A stretch of 64,000 nt of DNA. Source: Pseudomonas putida NBRC 14164. GTDB taxonomy: Bacteria > Pseudomonadota > Gammaproteobacteria > Pseudomonadales > Pseudomonadaceae. The position numbers and the translations under genes are program-made. Below, one piece after another: positions 6,498-17,908 of this stretch. The stretch is taken from contig NC_021505.1 in assembly GCF_000412675.1 (NCBI RefSeq), positions 4,706,501 to 4,770,500 of the forward strand. The letters run 5' to 3'. The notes under the pieces were generated by a model. The model worked only from the letters and a program-made list of their open reading frames with translations. It was not told where the DNA came from and did not search any database. How positions within the stretch are numbered: position 1 is the stretch's first letter; each line of letters begins with the position of its first letter.

Positions 6498-7543
6498 GGG
6501 CTGTCCGTCTGCCCTGCCGACACCAGATCCAAGACTTCGCGCACCACTACGGTGGCGAAGCATCCGGCCGGCAGGACGAATTCCAGTTGCAGGATATCAG
6601 GCTCGGGATAATGCCATGTCAGGCCGCCAATAGGGAGCCGCAAAATACGCCGTTCGTGATCCATGCCCGCCTGGGCCAACCACTGGCAAAGTGCCGGCTG
6701 CCGTGCGCCGACGGCATTTTCCAGCTGCGCGGTGGTGGCGCCTGCTGGCGAGTCGCCCTCGCCCCACATCGGGCCGGTCGGGTGCAGGTCGAGAATCGCC
6801 AGGCGTGGGTCGGCGCATTCCGCCTCACCAGCCGGGAAGAAGCTACGGCTATCGGTGAACGCCAGCAGGTCGCCGACCTGGGCCTGCGCCCAGCTACCTT
6901 CGGCGACACGTGCCGCCAGCACCTGGTTGAACAGGTAGCTGCGCCCGGCCGAAAGCAGCCGCGAACGCACGTTGCGCTGCTCGGGCAATGCCTCGCGCGC
7001 GGCCCAGTCGAGGGCGTCATGGACGTTGCCCCCGCCGTGACCGAAGCGCTGGGTGCCGAAATAGTTGGGCACACCGTGCTGCTTGAGCTGTGCCAGGCGT
7101 GCATCCACAGCCTGGTGGTCGGCAGCGAGGGCCGTCAGGCGCAGGGTGAAGCCGTTGGCCGAATGCGCGCCACGCTGCAGCTTGCGCTGGTGGCGCACCT
7201 GCTTGAGCACGCGCAGGCTGGCATCTTCAGCGCGCGACAGGTCCGGGTCGGCCTTGCCCGGCAGGTGCAGGCTGAACCACTGCCGGGTCAGGGCCTGACG
7301 GTCCTTGAGCCCGGCGTAGCTGATCGAACGCACCGGCACGCCTGCGGCGCGCGCCAGGCGGCGGGCAGCCTCTTCGGTGTTCAGGTCACGCTTTTCGACC
7401 CACAGCCACAGGTGCTCGCCTTGGCCGGACAGCGGAATGTCCAGCACTTCATCGACCTGGAAGTCTTCAGCCACCGCCTTGAGGACAGCAGTGCCCAAGG
7501 GTTCGCCCGATGCGCGCGGGCCCAGCAGTTCCAGTTCGGTCAT
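6485..7543 (-). CDS. truD: tRNA pseudouridine(13) synthase TruD
   Basis: The 352-residue protein isomerises U13 of tRNA-Glu to pseudouridine. The family hallmark SYAGLKDRQALTRQWF is present, with D81 as the catalytic aspartate. The segment VPNYFGTQRFGHGG is the second signature, located in the inserted TRUD domain. Its ATG overlaps the ispF stop by four bases and no strong ribosome site is visible, so it probably relies on translational coupling. Confidence 0.97.
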   Translation of the reverse strand: MTELELLGPRASGEPLGTAVLKAVAEDFQVDEVLDIPLSGQGEHLWLWVEKRDLNTEEAARRLARAAGVPVRSISYAGLKDRQALTRQWFSLHLPGKADPDLSRAEDASLRVLKQVRHQRKLQRGAHSANGFTLRLTALAADHQAVDARLAQLKQHGVPNYFGTQRFGHGGGNVHDALDWAAREALPEQRNVRSRLLSAGRSYLFNQVLAARVAEGSWAQAQVGDLLAFTDSRSFFPAGEAECADPRLAILDLHPTGPMWGEGDSPAGATTAQLENAVGARQPALCQWLAQAGMDHERRILRLPIGGLTWHYPEPDILQLEFVLPAGCFATVVVREVLDLVSAGQTDSPCVF

Positions 7544-8013
7544 GCCGGCAGCAGCAGGGCGACCGAATGCACGGCAATCCCCTCCTCACGGCCGGTGAAG
7601 CCCAGCTTTTCAGTGGTGGTGGCCTTGACGTTGACCTGGTCGAGTTCGACCTGCAGGTCTTCGGCGATGAGTTGGCGCATGGTCTCGATGTGCGGGGCCA
7701 TCTTCGGCGCCTGGGCGACGATGGTGGCGTCGACATTGCCGACCTTCCAGCCCTTGGCCTTGACGATGCCGACTACATGGCGCAGCAGCACGCGGCTGTC
7801 GGCACCCTTGAATTGTGGGTCGGTGTCGGGGAAGTGCTTGCCGATATCGCCCAGCGCTGCGGCGCCCAGCAGGGCATCGCTCAGGGCGTGCAGCAGCACG
7901 TCGCCGTCGGAATGGGCCAGCAGGCCGTATTTGTGGGGGATACGCACCCCGCCCAGGGTAATGAAATCACCGTCGCAGAAACGGTGCACATCGTAGCCAT
8001 GGCCAATACGCAT
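7540..8013 (-). CDS. ispF: 2-C-methyl-D-erythritol 2,4-cyclodiphosphate synthase
   Basis: The 157-residue trimeric enzyme makes the cyclic diphosphate of the MEP isoprenoid pathway. The zinc ligands D8 and H10 (MRIGHGYDVH) and H42 (HSDGDVLLHAL) are all present, and FPDTDPQFKGADS is the substrate loop. The conserved N-terminus fixes the start at 8013. A terminator-like hairpin ends two bases before this ATG, and the only Shine-Dalgarno-like AGGG lies in that hairpin's 3' arm. ispD is 3 kb away, separated from ispF by adhC, fghA and a LysR gene. Confidence 0.97.
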   Translation of the reverse strand: MRIGHGYDVHRFCDGDFITLGGVRIPHKYGLLAHSDGDVLLHALSDALLGAAALGDIGKHFPDTDPQFKGADSRVLLRHVVGIVKAKGWKVGNVDATIVAQAPKMAPHIETMRQLIAEDLQVELDQVNVKATTTEKLGFTGREEGIAVHSVALLLPA

Positions 8014-8019
8014 AGAAAA

Positions 8020-8042
8020 ACGCCCTGAATGAGTCAGGGCGT
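8020..8042 (-). terminator. Hairpin with U-tract directly in front of ispF
   Basis: ACGCCCTGA (8020-8028) pairs with TCAGGGCGT (8034-8042) over a 5-base loop, and on the minus strand it is followed by TTTTT and CT, then the ispF ATG. It is well placed to end adhC-fghA transcripts. Because the AGGG that could serve ispF lies in the stem, it may also control ispF translation. Confidence 0.7.
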
Positions 8043-8093
8043 GATTCTACCTGCTTTGCAGGGGATTTGTGGGATTGGGGCTGCTGTGCAGCC

Positions 8094-8156
8094 CTTCGCG
8101 GGCACGCCCGCTCCCACAGGAGCCGCAAGCCTGTGGGAGCGGGCGTGCCCGCGAAG
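8094..8156. repeat. REP palindrome pair (perfect 27-bp arms)
   Basis: The arm at 8094-8120 (starting CTTCGCGGGC, ending CTCCCACAGG) is the exact reverse complement of 8130-8156, with a 9-base loop. The sequence matches the intergenic REP family of P. putida. It lies between fghA and ispF, directly after the fghA stop on the transcript. Confidence 0.85.
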
Positions 8157-8179
8157 AAAACAACTCAGCCTTCGAAGCG

Positions 8180-9034
8180 TTAAACCCGCCCCAGTGCCAC
8201 CGCATGATGGCGCAGGTGATCCTCGATGAAGCTGGCAATGAAGTAGTAGCTATGGTCGTAGCCCGGCTGCAACCGCAGGGTCATTTCATGCCCCCCTTTA
8301 CGTGCAGCCTGCTCCAGCGCTTCGGGCTTGAGCTGCTTTTCAAGGAAGTCGTCACGGTCGCCCTGATCGACCAGCAACGGCGGGCATTGGCCAGCAGGGG
8401 TTTCGGCCAGCAGTACGCTGGCATCCCACTCGCGCCAGCGCGCCCGGTCTTCACCCAGGTAGCGGCTGAAGGCCTTCTCGCCCCACGGGCAGTCCATCGG
8501 GTTGCTGATCGGCGAGAACGCCGACACCGAGCGGTAGCGCCCCGGGTTGCGCAAGGCGCACACCAGCGCGCCGTGCCCACCCATGGAGTGGCCGCTGATG
8601 CTGCGCTCGCCCGACGCCGGGAAGTGCGCCTCGATCAGCGCCGGCAACTCCTCCACCACATAATCGTGCATGCGGTAGTGCTGGGCCCAGGGTTGCTGGG
8701 TGGCGTTGAGGTAGAAGCCGGCCCCCAGGCCGAAGTCCCAGGCGCCGTCCGGGTCACCCGGCACCTGCTCGCCACGCGGGCTGGTGTCGGGGGCCACGAT
8801 GATCAGCCCAAGCTCCGCAGCCATGCGCTGGGCGCCGGCCTTCTGCATGAAGTTCTCGTCGGTGCAGGTGAGGCCGCTAAGCCAGTACAGCACCGGCAGC
8901 TTCTCGCCCTGCTCGGCCTGCGGTGGCAGGTACACGGCAAACACCATGTCGCAGCCCAGCACCTTGGAGTGATGCCGGTAACGCTTGTGCCAGCCGCCGA
9001 AGCTCTTCTGGCAGGAGATGTTATCCAGGCTCAT
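8180..9034 (-). CDS. fghA: S-formylglutathione hydrolase
   Basis: The 284-residue serine esterase hydrolyses S-formylglutathione to formate and glutathione, the second step of glutathione-dependent formaldehyde removal. The nucleophile elbow GHSMGG places the catalytic Ser at 150. An Asp in VDQGDRDD (223-229) and H261 in GYDHSYYF complete the triad. The family signature LSGLTCTDENFMQKAG is present. The gene follows adhC after 10 bases, so the two are cotranscribed and act in sequence on the same substrate. Confidence 0.97.
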   Translation of the reverse strand: MSLDNISCQKSFGGWHKRYRHHSKVLGCDMVFAVYLPPQAEQGEKLPVLYWLSGLTCTDENFMQKAGAQRMAAELGLIIVAPDTSPRGEQVPGDPDGAWDFGLGAGFYLNATQQPWAQHYRMHDYVVEELPALIEAHFPASGERSISGHSMGGHGALVCALRNPGRYRSVSAFSPISNPMDCPWGEKAFSRYLGEDRARWREWDASVLLAETPAGQCPPLLVDQGDRDDFLEKQLKPEALEQAARKGGHEMTLRLQPGYDHSYYFIASFIEDHLRHHAVALGRV

Positions 9035-9044
9035 GGCACGCCTC

Positions 9045-10157
9045 TCAGAAGTGGATCACGCTGCGGATGCTCTTGCCTTCATGCATCAGGTCAAAGGCTT
9101 TGTTGATGTCCTCCAGGCCCATGGTATGGGTGATGAAGGTATCCAGCGGAATCTCGCCTTTTTCAGACATTTCCACGTAGCTTGGCAGCTCGCTGCGGCC
9201 ACGCACGCCGCCAAACGCCGAACCACGCCAGACGCGGCCGGTGACCAGCTGGAACGGACGGGTGGCGATTTCCTGCCCGGCACCGGCCACGCCGATGATG
9301 ACCGACTCGCCCCAGCCCTTGTGGCAGCATTCCAGGGCAGCGCGCATCAGTTGCACGTTACCAATGCACTCGAAGGAGAAGTCCACGCCGCCGTCGGTGA
9401 GGTCGACGATCACTTCCTGGATCGGGCGGTCGTATTCTTTCGGGTTGATGCAGTCGGTGGCACCCAGTTGGCGGGCGATCTCGAACTTGGCCGGGTTGAT
9501 GTCGACGGCAATGATGCGCGAGGCCTTGGCCTTGACCGCACCGATCACTGCCGACAGGCCGATGCCGCCCAGGCCGAAGATGGCCACGGTGTCACCGGGT
9601 TTGACCTTGGCGGTGTTGAGCACCGCGCCGATACCGGTGGTGACGCCACAGCCCAGCAGGCAGACCTTTTCCAGGGGCGCTTCTTTCTGGATCTTGGCCA
9701 CGGAGATTTCCGGCAGCACGGTGTACTCGGAGAAGGTCGAGGTGCCCATGTAGTGGAACAGCTGCTGGCCCTTGTACGAGAAGCGCGTGGTGCCGTCCGG
9801 CATCAGGCCCTTGCCCTGGGTAGCGCGGATGGCCTGGCACAGGTTGGTCTTGCCCGAGAGGCAGAACTTGCACTTGCCGCATTCCGGGGTGTACAGCGGG
9901 ATCACATGGTCGCCCACGGCCACCGAGGTCACGCCCTCGCCTACCGCTTCGACGATCGCGCCGCCTTCATGGCCGAGGATCGACGGGAAGATGCCTTCCG
10001 GGTCGGCACCGGACAGGGTGTAGGCATCGGTGTGGCAGACACCACTGGCGACCACACGCAGCAGCACTTCACCGGCCTTGGGCATGGCCACGTCGACTTC
10101 GACGATTTCCAGGGGTTTCTTGGCTTCGAAGGCTACGGCAGCACGGGACTTGATCAT
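9045..10157 (-). CDS. adhC: S-(hydroxymethyl)glutathione dehydrogenase / class III alcohol dehydrogenase
   Basis: The 370-residue zinc enzyme oxidises the formaldehyde-glutathione adduct with NAD. ASGVCHTDAYTLSGADPEG and GHEGGAIVEAVG supply the catalytic zinc site. CGKCKFCLSGKTNLC supplies four Cys for the structural zinc. IFGLGGIGLSAVIGA is the NAD-binding Rossmann motif. The frame is open to 10205, but the ATG at 10157 has GGAG seven bases upstream and matches the family's N-terminus. It is transcribed divergently from a LysR gene with a LysR-type box between them. Confidence 0.97.
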   Translation of the reverse strand: MIKSRAAVAFEAKKPLEIVEVDVAMPKAGEVLLRVVASGVCHTDAYTLSGADPEGIFPSILGHEGGAIVEAVGEGVTSVAVGDHVIPLYTPECGKCKFCLSGKTNLCQAIRATQGKGLMPDGTTRFSYKGQQLFHYMGTSTFSEYTVLPEISVAKIQKEAPLEKVCLLGCGVTTGIGAVLNTAKVKPGDTVAIFGLGGIGLSAVIGAVKAKASRIIAVDINPAKFEIARQLGATDCINPKEYDRPIQEVIVDLTDGGVDFSFECIGNVQLMRAALECCHKGWGESVIIGVAGAGQEIATRPFQLVTGRVWRGSAFGGVRGRSELPSYVEMSEKGEIPLDTFITHTMGLEDINKAFDLMHEGKSIRSVIHF

Positions 10158-10199
10158 CAAAGGTCTCCAGACAGAGGGTCGATTCAGACTAACAGTGTA

Positions 10200-10220
10200 A
10201 TTCACCGCCTTTTGATGAAT
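10200..10220. promoter_or_regulatory. LysR-type box between adhC and its divergent regulator
   Basis: ATTCA-N11-TGAAT is a perfect 5-bp dyad with the T-N11-A spacing of LysR-type operators. It lies 43 bp upstream of adhC and 44 bp upstream of the regulator gene, in the 107-bp divergent gap. Control of adhC and of itself is the simplest reading. Confidence 0.55.
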
Positions 10221-10264
10221 AATCCGGCCAAAGACAAAACATTATTGCCACACAGGGACAATCC

Positions 10265-11161
10265 ATGAGCAGCCGATGGGAAGGCATCGACGAATTCGTC
10301 GCCGTGGCGGAATCGGGCCAGTTCACGGCAGCAGCCGAACGCCTGGGGGTTTCGTCGTCTCACATCAGCCGCCAGATCGCGCGGCTGGAGGAGCGCCTGC
10401 AGACGCGCCTGCTGTACCGCAGCACCCGCCGGGTCACCCTGAGCGAGGCCGGGCAGACTTTTCTGCAGCATTGCCAGCGCCTGCAGGATGGCCGCGAGGA
10501 AGCCCTGCGCGCCATGGGTGACCTGGCCAGCGAACCCAAAGGGTTGCTGCGCATGACCTGCGCGGTCGCCTACGGCGAGCGCTTCATCGTGCCGCTGGTA
10601 ACACGGTTCATGGCGCTATACCCGCAGTTGCGGGTGGATGTGGAACTGAGCAACCACACCCTCGACTTGCTGCATGAGGGCATGGACCTGGCCATCCGCC
10701 TGGGCCGCCTGGCCGATTCCCGGCTGGTGGCCACGCGCCTGGCGCCGCGGCGCATGTACCTGTGCGCCTCGCCGGCCTACCTGGAACGTTATGGCCGGCC
10801 GCACAGCCTGTCGGAACTTGCGCGGCACAACTGCCTGGTGGGCAGTTCGGACTTGTGGGCACTGCAACAGGACGGCCGCGAGATCAGCCAGCGGATACAG
10901 GGCAACTGGCGCTGCAACAGTGGCCAGGCAGTGCTGGACGCGGCGCTGCAAGGGATAGGGTTGTGCCAGTTGCCGGATTACTACGTGCTGGAGCACCTGA
11001 ACAGTGGTGCGCTGGTGTCCTTGCTGGAGGCGCACCAGCCGCCAAATACGGCAGTGTGGGCGCTGTATCCGCAGCAGCGGCACCTGTCGCCGAAGGTGCG
11101 GCGGCTGGTGGATTACCTGAAGGAAGGGTTGGCGGGGTTGCCGGAATATAAGCTTGGCTGA
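10265..11161 (+). CDS. LysR-family transcriptional regulator
   Basis: The 298-residue protein has an N-terminal winged helix-turn-helix (about 8-65, FVAVAESGQFTAAAERLGVS then SHISRQIARLEERLQTRLLY). Its effector-binding domain runs from about residue 90 (LLRMTCAVAYGERFIVPLV). The overall pattern is that of the AaeR/DsdC-like branch common in Pseudomonas. It diverges from adhC-fghA, which suggests but does not prove that it controls formaldehyde detoxification. AGGGA lies about six bases before the ATG. The inducer cannot be read from the sequence. Confidence 0.93.
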   Translation: MSSRWEGIDEFVAVAESGQFTAAAERLGVSSSHISRQIARLEERLQTRLLYRSTRRVTLSEAGQTFLQHCQRLQDGREEALRAMGDLASEPKGLLRMTCAVAYGERFIVPLVTRFMALYPQLRVDVELSNHTLDLLHEGMDLAIRLGRLADSRLVATRLAPRRMYLCASPAYLERYGRPHSLSELARHNCLVGSSDLWALQQDGREISQRIQGNWRCNSGQAVLDAALQGIGLCQLPDYYVLEHLNSGALVSLLEAHQPPNTAVWALYPQQRHLSPKVRRLVDYLKEGLAGLPEYKLG

Positions 11162-11174
11162 AGGGATACATTTG

Positions 11175-11220
11175 CTGTACCGGCCCCTTCGCGGGTGAAC
11201 CCGCGAAGAGGCCGGTACAG
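11175..11220. terminator. Long hairpin between the convergent LysR gene and ispD
   Basis: Arms 11175-11195 and 11200-11220 form a 21-bp stem with one mismatch and a 4-base loop, with the REP-like core CTTCGCGGG/CCCGCGAAG at its top. It lies 13 bp past the LysR stop and 11 bp past the ispD stop, so it probably acts on both convergent transcripts. There is no clear U-run. Confidence 0.6.
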
Positions 11221-11231
11221 AAGAGCGACGT

Positions 11232-11939
11232 TCAGCGCCTGCCCGCCCAGCGCTGGCGCAACCATTCCAGGTCTTCGGGGCGGGTGACCTTGATGTTGTC
11301 ACTGCGCCCTTCCACCAGCCGCGGCGCCTGGCCGGACCATTCGATGGCAGAGGCCTCATCGGTCACCACCACGTCCGACACCAGGCACTCGGCCAGCGCC
11401 CGGTGCAACGCCCCAAGGCGGAACATCTGCGGGGTGTAAGCCTGCCAGATAGTGCTGCGGTCCACGGTGGCGCTCACCCGCCCATTACTGTCGGCACGCT
11501 TGAGGGTGTCGCGGGCCGGCACGGCCAGCAGGCCACCCACCGGGTCGTTTGCCAGTTCCGACAACAACTTGTCCAGGTCGCTGCGCGCAAGGTTCGGCCG
11601 CGCGGCATCGTGCACCAGCACCCAGTCGCTGTCCGAGGCCCCTTGGGCATGCAGCAACAGCAACGCATTAAGCACCGAATCGGCGCGCTCACGCCCGCCC
11701 GCTGCGCGCTGGATGCGCGAGTCGCTGGCGCAACGCAGGGTGGGCCAGAACGGGTCATCTTCAGCAATGCTGACCACCACGCCGTTAAGCCCCGGATGGC
11801 CAAGAAAACAGTCGAGGCTGTGCTCGAGGAGGGTCTGCCCGGCCAGCTCCAGGTATTGCTTGGGGCGGTCGGCAGCCATGCGGGCACCAACGCCCGCAGC
11901 AGGAATCACGGCCCAGAAGGCCGGCAAGGTATCGATCAT
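11232..11939 (-). CDS. ispD: 2-C-methyl-D-erythritol 4-phosphate cytidylyltransferase
   Basis: The 235-residue enzyme joins CTP to methylerythritol phosphate in the MEP pathway. The N-terminal nucleotide-binding signature PAAGVGARMAADRPKQYLEL is complete, with the catalytic Arg and Lys. VLVHDAARPNLARSDL is the second family block. Its ATG overlaps the ftsB stop codon by four bases, the usual gamma-proteobacterial ftsB-ispD pairing, so translation is coupled. Confidence 0.97.
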   Translation of the reverse strand: MIDTLPAFWAVIPAAGVGARMAADRPKQYLELAGQTLLEHSLDCFLGHPGLNGVVVSIAEDDPFWPTLRCASDSRIQRAAGGRERADSVLNALLLLHAQGASDSDWVLVHDAARPNLARSDLDKLLSELANDPVGGLLAVPARDTLKRADSNGRVSATVDRSTIWQAYTPQMFRLGALHRALAECLVSDVVVTDEASAIEWSGQAPRLVEGRSDNIKVTRPEDLEWLRQRWAGRR

Positions 11940-12217
11940 TTCTGTGGCAACTGGAAGAGGGTTTCGCCCTCTTTGACCATTCCCAATTCGTGGCGAGCCC
12001 GCTCTTCAACGGTCTCCATGCCTTTTTTCAGCTCCAGCACTTCGGCATCGAGCACACGGTTACGCTCCAGCAGCCGCTCGTTTTCGGCATGCTGCTCGGC
12101 AATCTGCTGCTTCAGCTCGGTCACTTGCGCCAGGCTGCCATTACCCACCCACAGGCGGTACTGCAGGCCACCCAGCAGCAGGAGCAGGACGAGGAACAAC
12201 CAATAAGGACTGCGCAT
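11936..12217 (-). CDS. ftsB: Cell division protein FtsB
   Basis: This is a 93-residue bitopic membrane protein. Residues 4-20 form one transmembrane helix (YWLFLVLLLLLGGLQYRLW). They are followed by a coiled coil (about 28-70, VTELKQQIAEQHAENERLL) and a short conserved tail with RARHELGMVKEGE. FtsB joins FtsL and FtsQ in the septal complex that activates septal peptidoglycan synthesis. It lies downstream of eno and upstream of ispD, as in relatives. Confidence 0.95.
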   Translation of the reverse strand: MRSPYWLFLVLLLLLGGLQYRLWVGNGSLAQVTELKQQIAEQHAENERLLERNRVLDAEVLELKKGMETVEERARHELGMVKEGETLFQLPQK

Positions 12218-12276
12218 CTAGGTATCCAGGTTAAAAAGACCGCCGCACACTATGCATTTCGGGGTCTCAAATAGCA

Positions 12277-12302
12277 CGAAGCCTGGCCGAGGCCAGGCTT
12301 CG
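12277..12302 (-). terminator. Hairpin between eno and ftsB
   Basis: CGAAGCCTGGCC (12277-12288) pairs with GGCCAGGCTTCG (12291-12302). On the minus strand it is followed by TGCTATTT rather than a clean U-run, so it may reduce but not abolish read-through into ftsB-ispD. Confidence 0.5.
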
Positions 12303-12384
12303 TAGACAGAAACCCGTTGGAACGTAGTAACGTTCAGTACGAACGTCCTACAGCTCCGGCTGCTGTCTTTTTACCATCTCTTGC

Positions 12385-13674
<1,290 letters not shown>

Positions 13675-13772
13675 TGTTGTAAGCACTCCAGAATTGACGA
13701 AAACAACCTAGCTTAAGAAATTCTTGCCGTTCACCAGGCGGACTTTGCAGTGGGCAGGCCGGGTGAAGGGAG

Positions 13773-13794
13773 CCCCTGACCGATTGGTCAGGGG
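13773..13794 (-). terminator. Hairpin between kdsA and eno
   Basis: CCCCTGACC (13773-13781) and GGTCAGGGG (13786-13794) form a 9-bp stem with a GATT loop. No U-run follows, so termination is uncertain. It may instead stabilise or process the pyrG-kdsA-eno message. Confidence 0.4.
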
Positions 13795-13828
13795 TGGATC
13801 GGGCGGTACTTTACCCGAGAAATGAGCT

Positions 13829-14674
13829 TTACGCGGTTTCTACCGTCGGAAAACTTTTCACCAGGTCGTCCAGTTGCTTGAGCTGGGCCAGGAATGGCTC
13901 CAGTTTGTCCAGGCGCAGGGCGCATGGGCCATCGCATTTGGCGTTGTCCGGGTCGGGGTGGGCTTCGAGGAACAGGCCGGCCAGGCCCTGGCTCATACCG
14001 GCCTTGGCCAGGTCGGTGACCTGGGCGCGGCGGCCACCGGCGGAATCGCTGCGACCACCCGGCATCTGCAGGGCGTGGGTCACGTCGAAGAACACCGGGT
14101 ACTCGAACTGCTTCATGATGCCGAAGCCGAGCATGTCCACTACAAGGTTGTTGTAGCCGAAGCTCGAACCACGCTCGCAGAGGATCAACTGGTCGTTACC
14201 GGCCTCAGCGCACTTGGCCAGGATGTGTTTCATTTCCTGGGGTGCGAGGAACTGGGCCTTCTTGATGTTGATCACCGCGCCGGTCTTGGCCATGGCCACC
14301 ACCAGGTCGGTCTGCCGCGACAGGAAGGCCGGCAGCTGGATGATGTCGCACACCTTGGCGACGGGCTCGGCCTGGTAAGGCTCGTGCACGTCGGTGATCA
14401 CCGGCACGTTGAAGGTGCGTTTGATCTCTTCGAAGATCTTCAGCCCTTCTTCCATGCCCGGACCACGGTAGGACGTCACCGACGAACGGTTGGCCTTGTC
14501 GAAGCTGGCCTTGAACACGTACGGGATACCGAGCTTCTCGGTCACCCGCACGTACTCTTCGCAGACCTTCATTGCCAGGTCACGGGACTCCAGGACGTTC
14601 ATGCCGCCGAACAGGACGAACGGCTTGTCGTTGGCGATCTCGATGTTACCGACGCGAATGATCTTCTGGGTCAT
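13829..14674 (-). CDS. kdsA: 3-deoxy-8-phosphooctulonate (KDO-8-phosphate) synthase
   Basis: The 281-residue enzyme condenses arabinose 5-phosphate with phosphoenolpyruvate for the inner core sugar of lipopolysaccharide. The conserved blocks FKASFDKANRSSVTSYRGPG, PVITDVHEPYQ and QLPAFLSRQTDL are present. There is an Asn at the position where the metal-dependent class has Cys (IRVGNIEIANDKPF), which suggests the metal-independent class. It starts three bases after pyrG ends. Confidence 0.97.
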   Translation of the reverse strand: MTQKIIRVGNIEIANDKPFVLFGGMNVLESRDLAMKVCEEYVRVTEKLGIPYVFKASFDKANRSSVTSYRGPGMEEGLKIFEEIKRTFNVPVITDVHEPYQAEPVAKVCDIIQLPAFLSRQTDLVVAMAKTGAVINIKKAQFLAPQEMKHILAKCAEAGNDQLILCERGSSFGYNNLVVDMLGFGIMKQFEYPVFFDVTHALQMPGGRSDSAGGRRAQVTDLAKAGMSQGLAGLFLEAHPDPDNAKCDGPCALRLDKLEPFLAQLKQLDDLVKSFPTVETA

Positions 14675-14677
14675 TGA

Positions 14678-16306
<1,629 letters not shown>

Positions 16307-16575
16307 GAAAAACCCTAGAAGTCTGCGTTAAGGCGGCCAGCGCCGCCGGAGAAAGCGAAGGAAGGCCGAAGCCCCCGATCACCTGCGTCAGTCACAGTGC
16401 ATCTCGAAAAACTGTCGCGTCTGTACAGACCAGGGGTATCCCCGGCATGGAGCTCGCTCGTCATTTTCAGAATCAGCCCAGCAAAAAACTGCTTGGTAAC
16501 CGGCAACCCCTGTGTTTTCGCGGAAGCCACAGAAGTTGTATCAAGAAGGGAGGGTAGTCTACCGGAATGTACCCT

Positions 16576-17859
16576 TCATCTCAAACCTTGCGCGCTCGTC
16601 GGCAACTGCCAATGCAGCTGGCAATCCGCCTGCACCAGCCCGGGCAGGCTGGCCACCGCCAGCAGGCGCTCGCCCTGGTACAGCAACGGCAGGCGCGGAC
16701 GCAGGAAATACGGTACCCGCTGCTCATTGAGCAGACGCTTGAGATCGCGCCGGCCGCGGCCGGGAACCTCCAGCATTTCGCCGCCCTGCCGGTAGGCAAT
16801 GCGCAGACCAGCCATTGGCACGGCGACATCAAGACGCACCCTGCCGTTACCTGGCAGTACCAGGGGCAACGTTGAATTCGGCCAGGCCATTTCTCCGACA
16901 GGCTGTTGCAGCCAGTCGCCGCTCAGCCACCAGATTCGGCCATCGCTACGCAGCAGCAGCCCATCGGCAAGCCGCCAGACCGGCCGGGCATCGGCGGCAG
17001 CATCGCGCAGGTCTGCCCAGCCGGCCCAATGCCGGGTGTCGGGCAAACGGGTGCGCCGGCTCAGCCAGTATTGCAAGGCATTGCGCTGACGGGCTGGCGA
17101 CAGCGCCATGAGCGTGCCCAGGTCAAGGGAGTCCAGGCCCGACCAGGCGACGGACGACCCCTCCTGCGCAGTCGCCAGGTCGCCCCGGGCCAGTTCATCC
17201 AGCAGGCCTAGGGCTTCACCTAGGTGCTCTGCGGCGCGCGCGAGATTCTGGCTGGCCTGTGGCCAACGTTGTTGCAACTGCGGGAACACTTCGCCGCGCA
17301 GGTAGTTGCGGGCAAATTGTGTGTCGGCGTTCGACGGGTCTTCAATCCAGGCAAGCCCGTTCGCCTTGGCATAGTCATGCAGTTGCTGGCGTGAACAACC
17401 CAGCAACGGCCTGACCAGGGTGCCCTGCCCTAGCGCCCGCTGCCCGGGCATCGCCGCCAGGCCACGCAACCCGGCGCCGCGCAACAGGCGGAACAACAGG
17501 GTTTCGGCCTGGTCATCGCGGTGCTGCCCGGTGAACAGAATGTCGCCAGGGCCGAGGGACTGTTTGAAAGCGGCATAGCGAGCGTCGCGGGCCCCCTGCT
17601 CGAGGCTGGCGCCGGGAGTGACCTGGACGTGAATGACCTGAAGTTCGATGCCAAGGTTGTCGCAGATGGCTTGGCAGTGGGCAGGCCAGGCGTCGGCCGC
17701 GGCTTGCAGGCCGTGGTGGATATGGATGGCACGCAGCGGGGGGGAAGCGTGGTTGCGGGCGTGAGTGGCCAGCAGGTGCAGGAGCACGGTGGAGTCGAGG
17801 CCGCCGGAGAAGGCTATGCACCAGGTGGGGGCTTGCAGCCAGGGGGTGAGGTTGATCAT
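16576..17859 (-). CDS. tilS: tRNA(Ile)-lysidine synthetase
   Basis: The 427-residue enzyme adds lysine to C34 of the AUA-reading tRNA-Ile, changing both decoding and charging. The PP-loop ATP site is IAFSGGLDSTVLLHLL near residue 17. GQHRDDQAETLLFRLLRGAG is the second catalytic signature. The central TilS domain and the C-terminal TilS-C region (EMLEVPGRGRRDLKRLLNEQ) follow. GAGG lies five bases before the ATG. accA is upstream, separated by a REP pair. Confidence 0.96.
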   Translation of the reverse strand: MINLTPWLQAPTWCIAFSGGLDSTVLLHLLATHARNHASPPLRAIHIHHGLQAAADAWPAHCQAICDNLGIELQVIHVQVTPGASLEQGARDARYAAFKQSLGPGDILFTGQHRDDQAETLLFRLLRGAGLRGLAAMPGQRALGQGTLVRPLLGCSRQQLHDYAKANGLAWIEDPSNADTQFARNYLRGEVFPQLQQRWPQASQNLARAAEHLGEALGLLDELARGDLATAQEGSSVAWSGLDSLDLGTLMALSPARQRNALQYWLSRRTRLPDTRHWAGWADLRDAAADARPVWRLADGLLLRSDGRIWWLSGDWLQQPVGEMAWPNSTLPLVLPGNGRVRLDVAVPMAGLRIAYRQGGEMLEVPGRGRRDLKRLLNEQRVPYFLRPRLPLLYQGERLLAVASLPGLVQADCQLHWQLPTSAQGLR

Positions 17860-17908
17860 GAGGGCCTCACATGGCTTGAGATTGCCGGGGGTGCTTTGCC
17901 CCCCCTTT

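Noticed and set aside
8094..8156. A CRISPR-like repeat unit
   Set aside because: It is an inverted pair with no regularly spaced direct repeats, and it matches REP elements elsewhere in the window.
16307..16575. A possible small gene or RNA between tilS and pyrG
   Set aside because: Short frames here lack ribosome sites, and no hairpin with a U-run is visible. It is best read as the pyrG leader and promoter.
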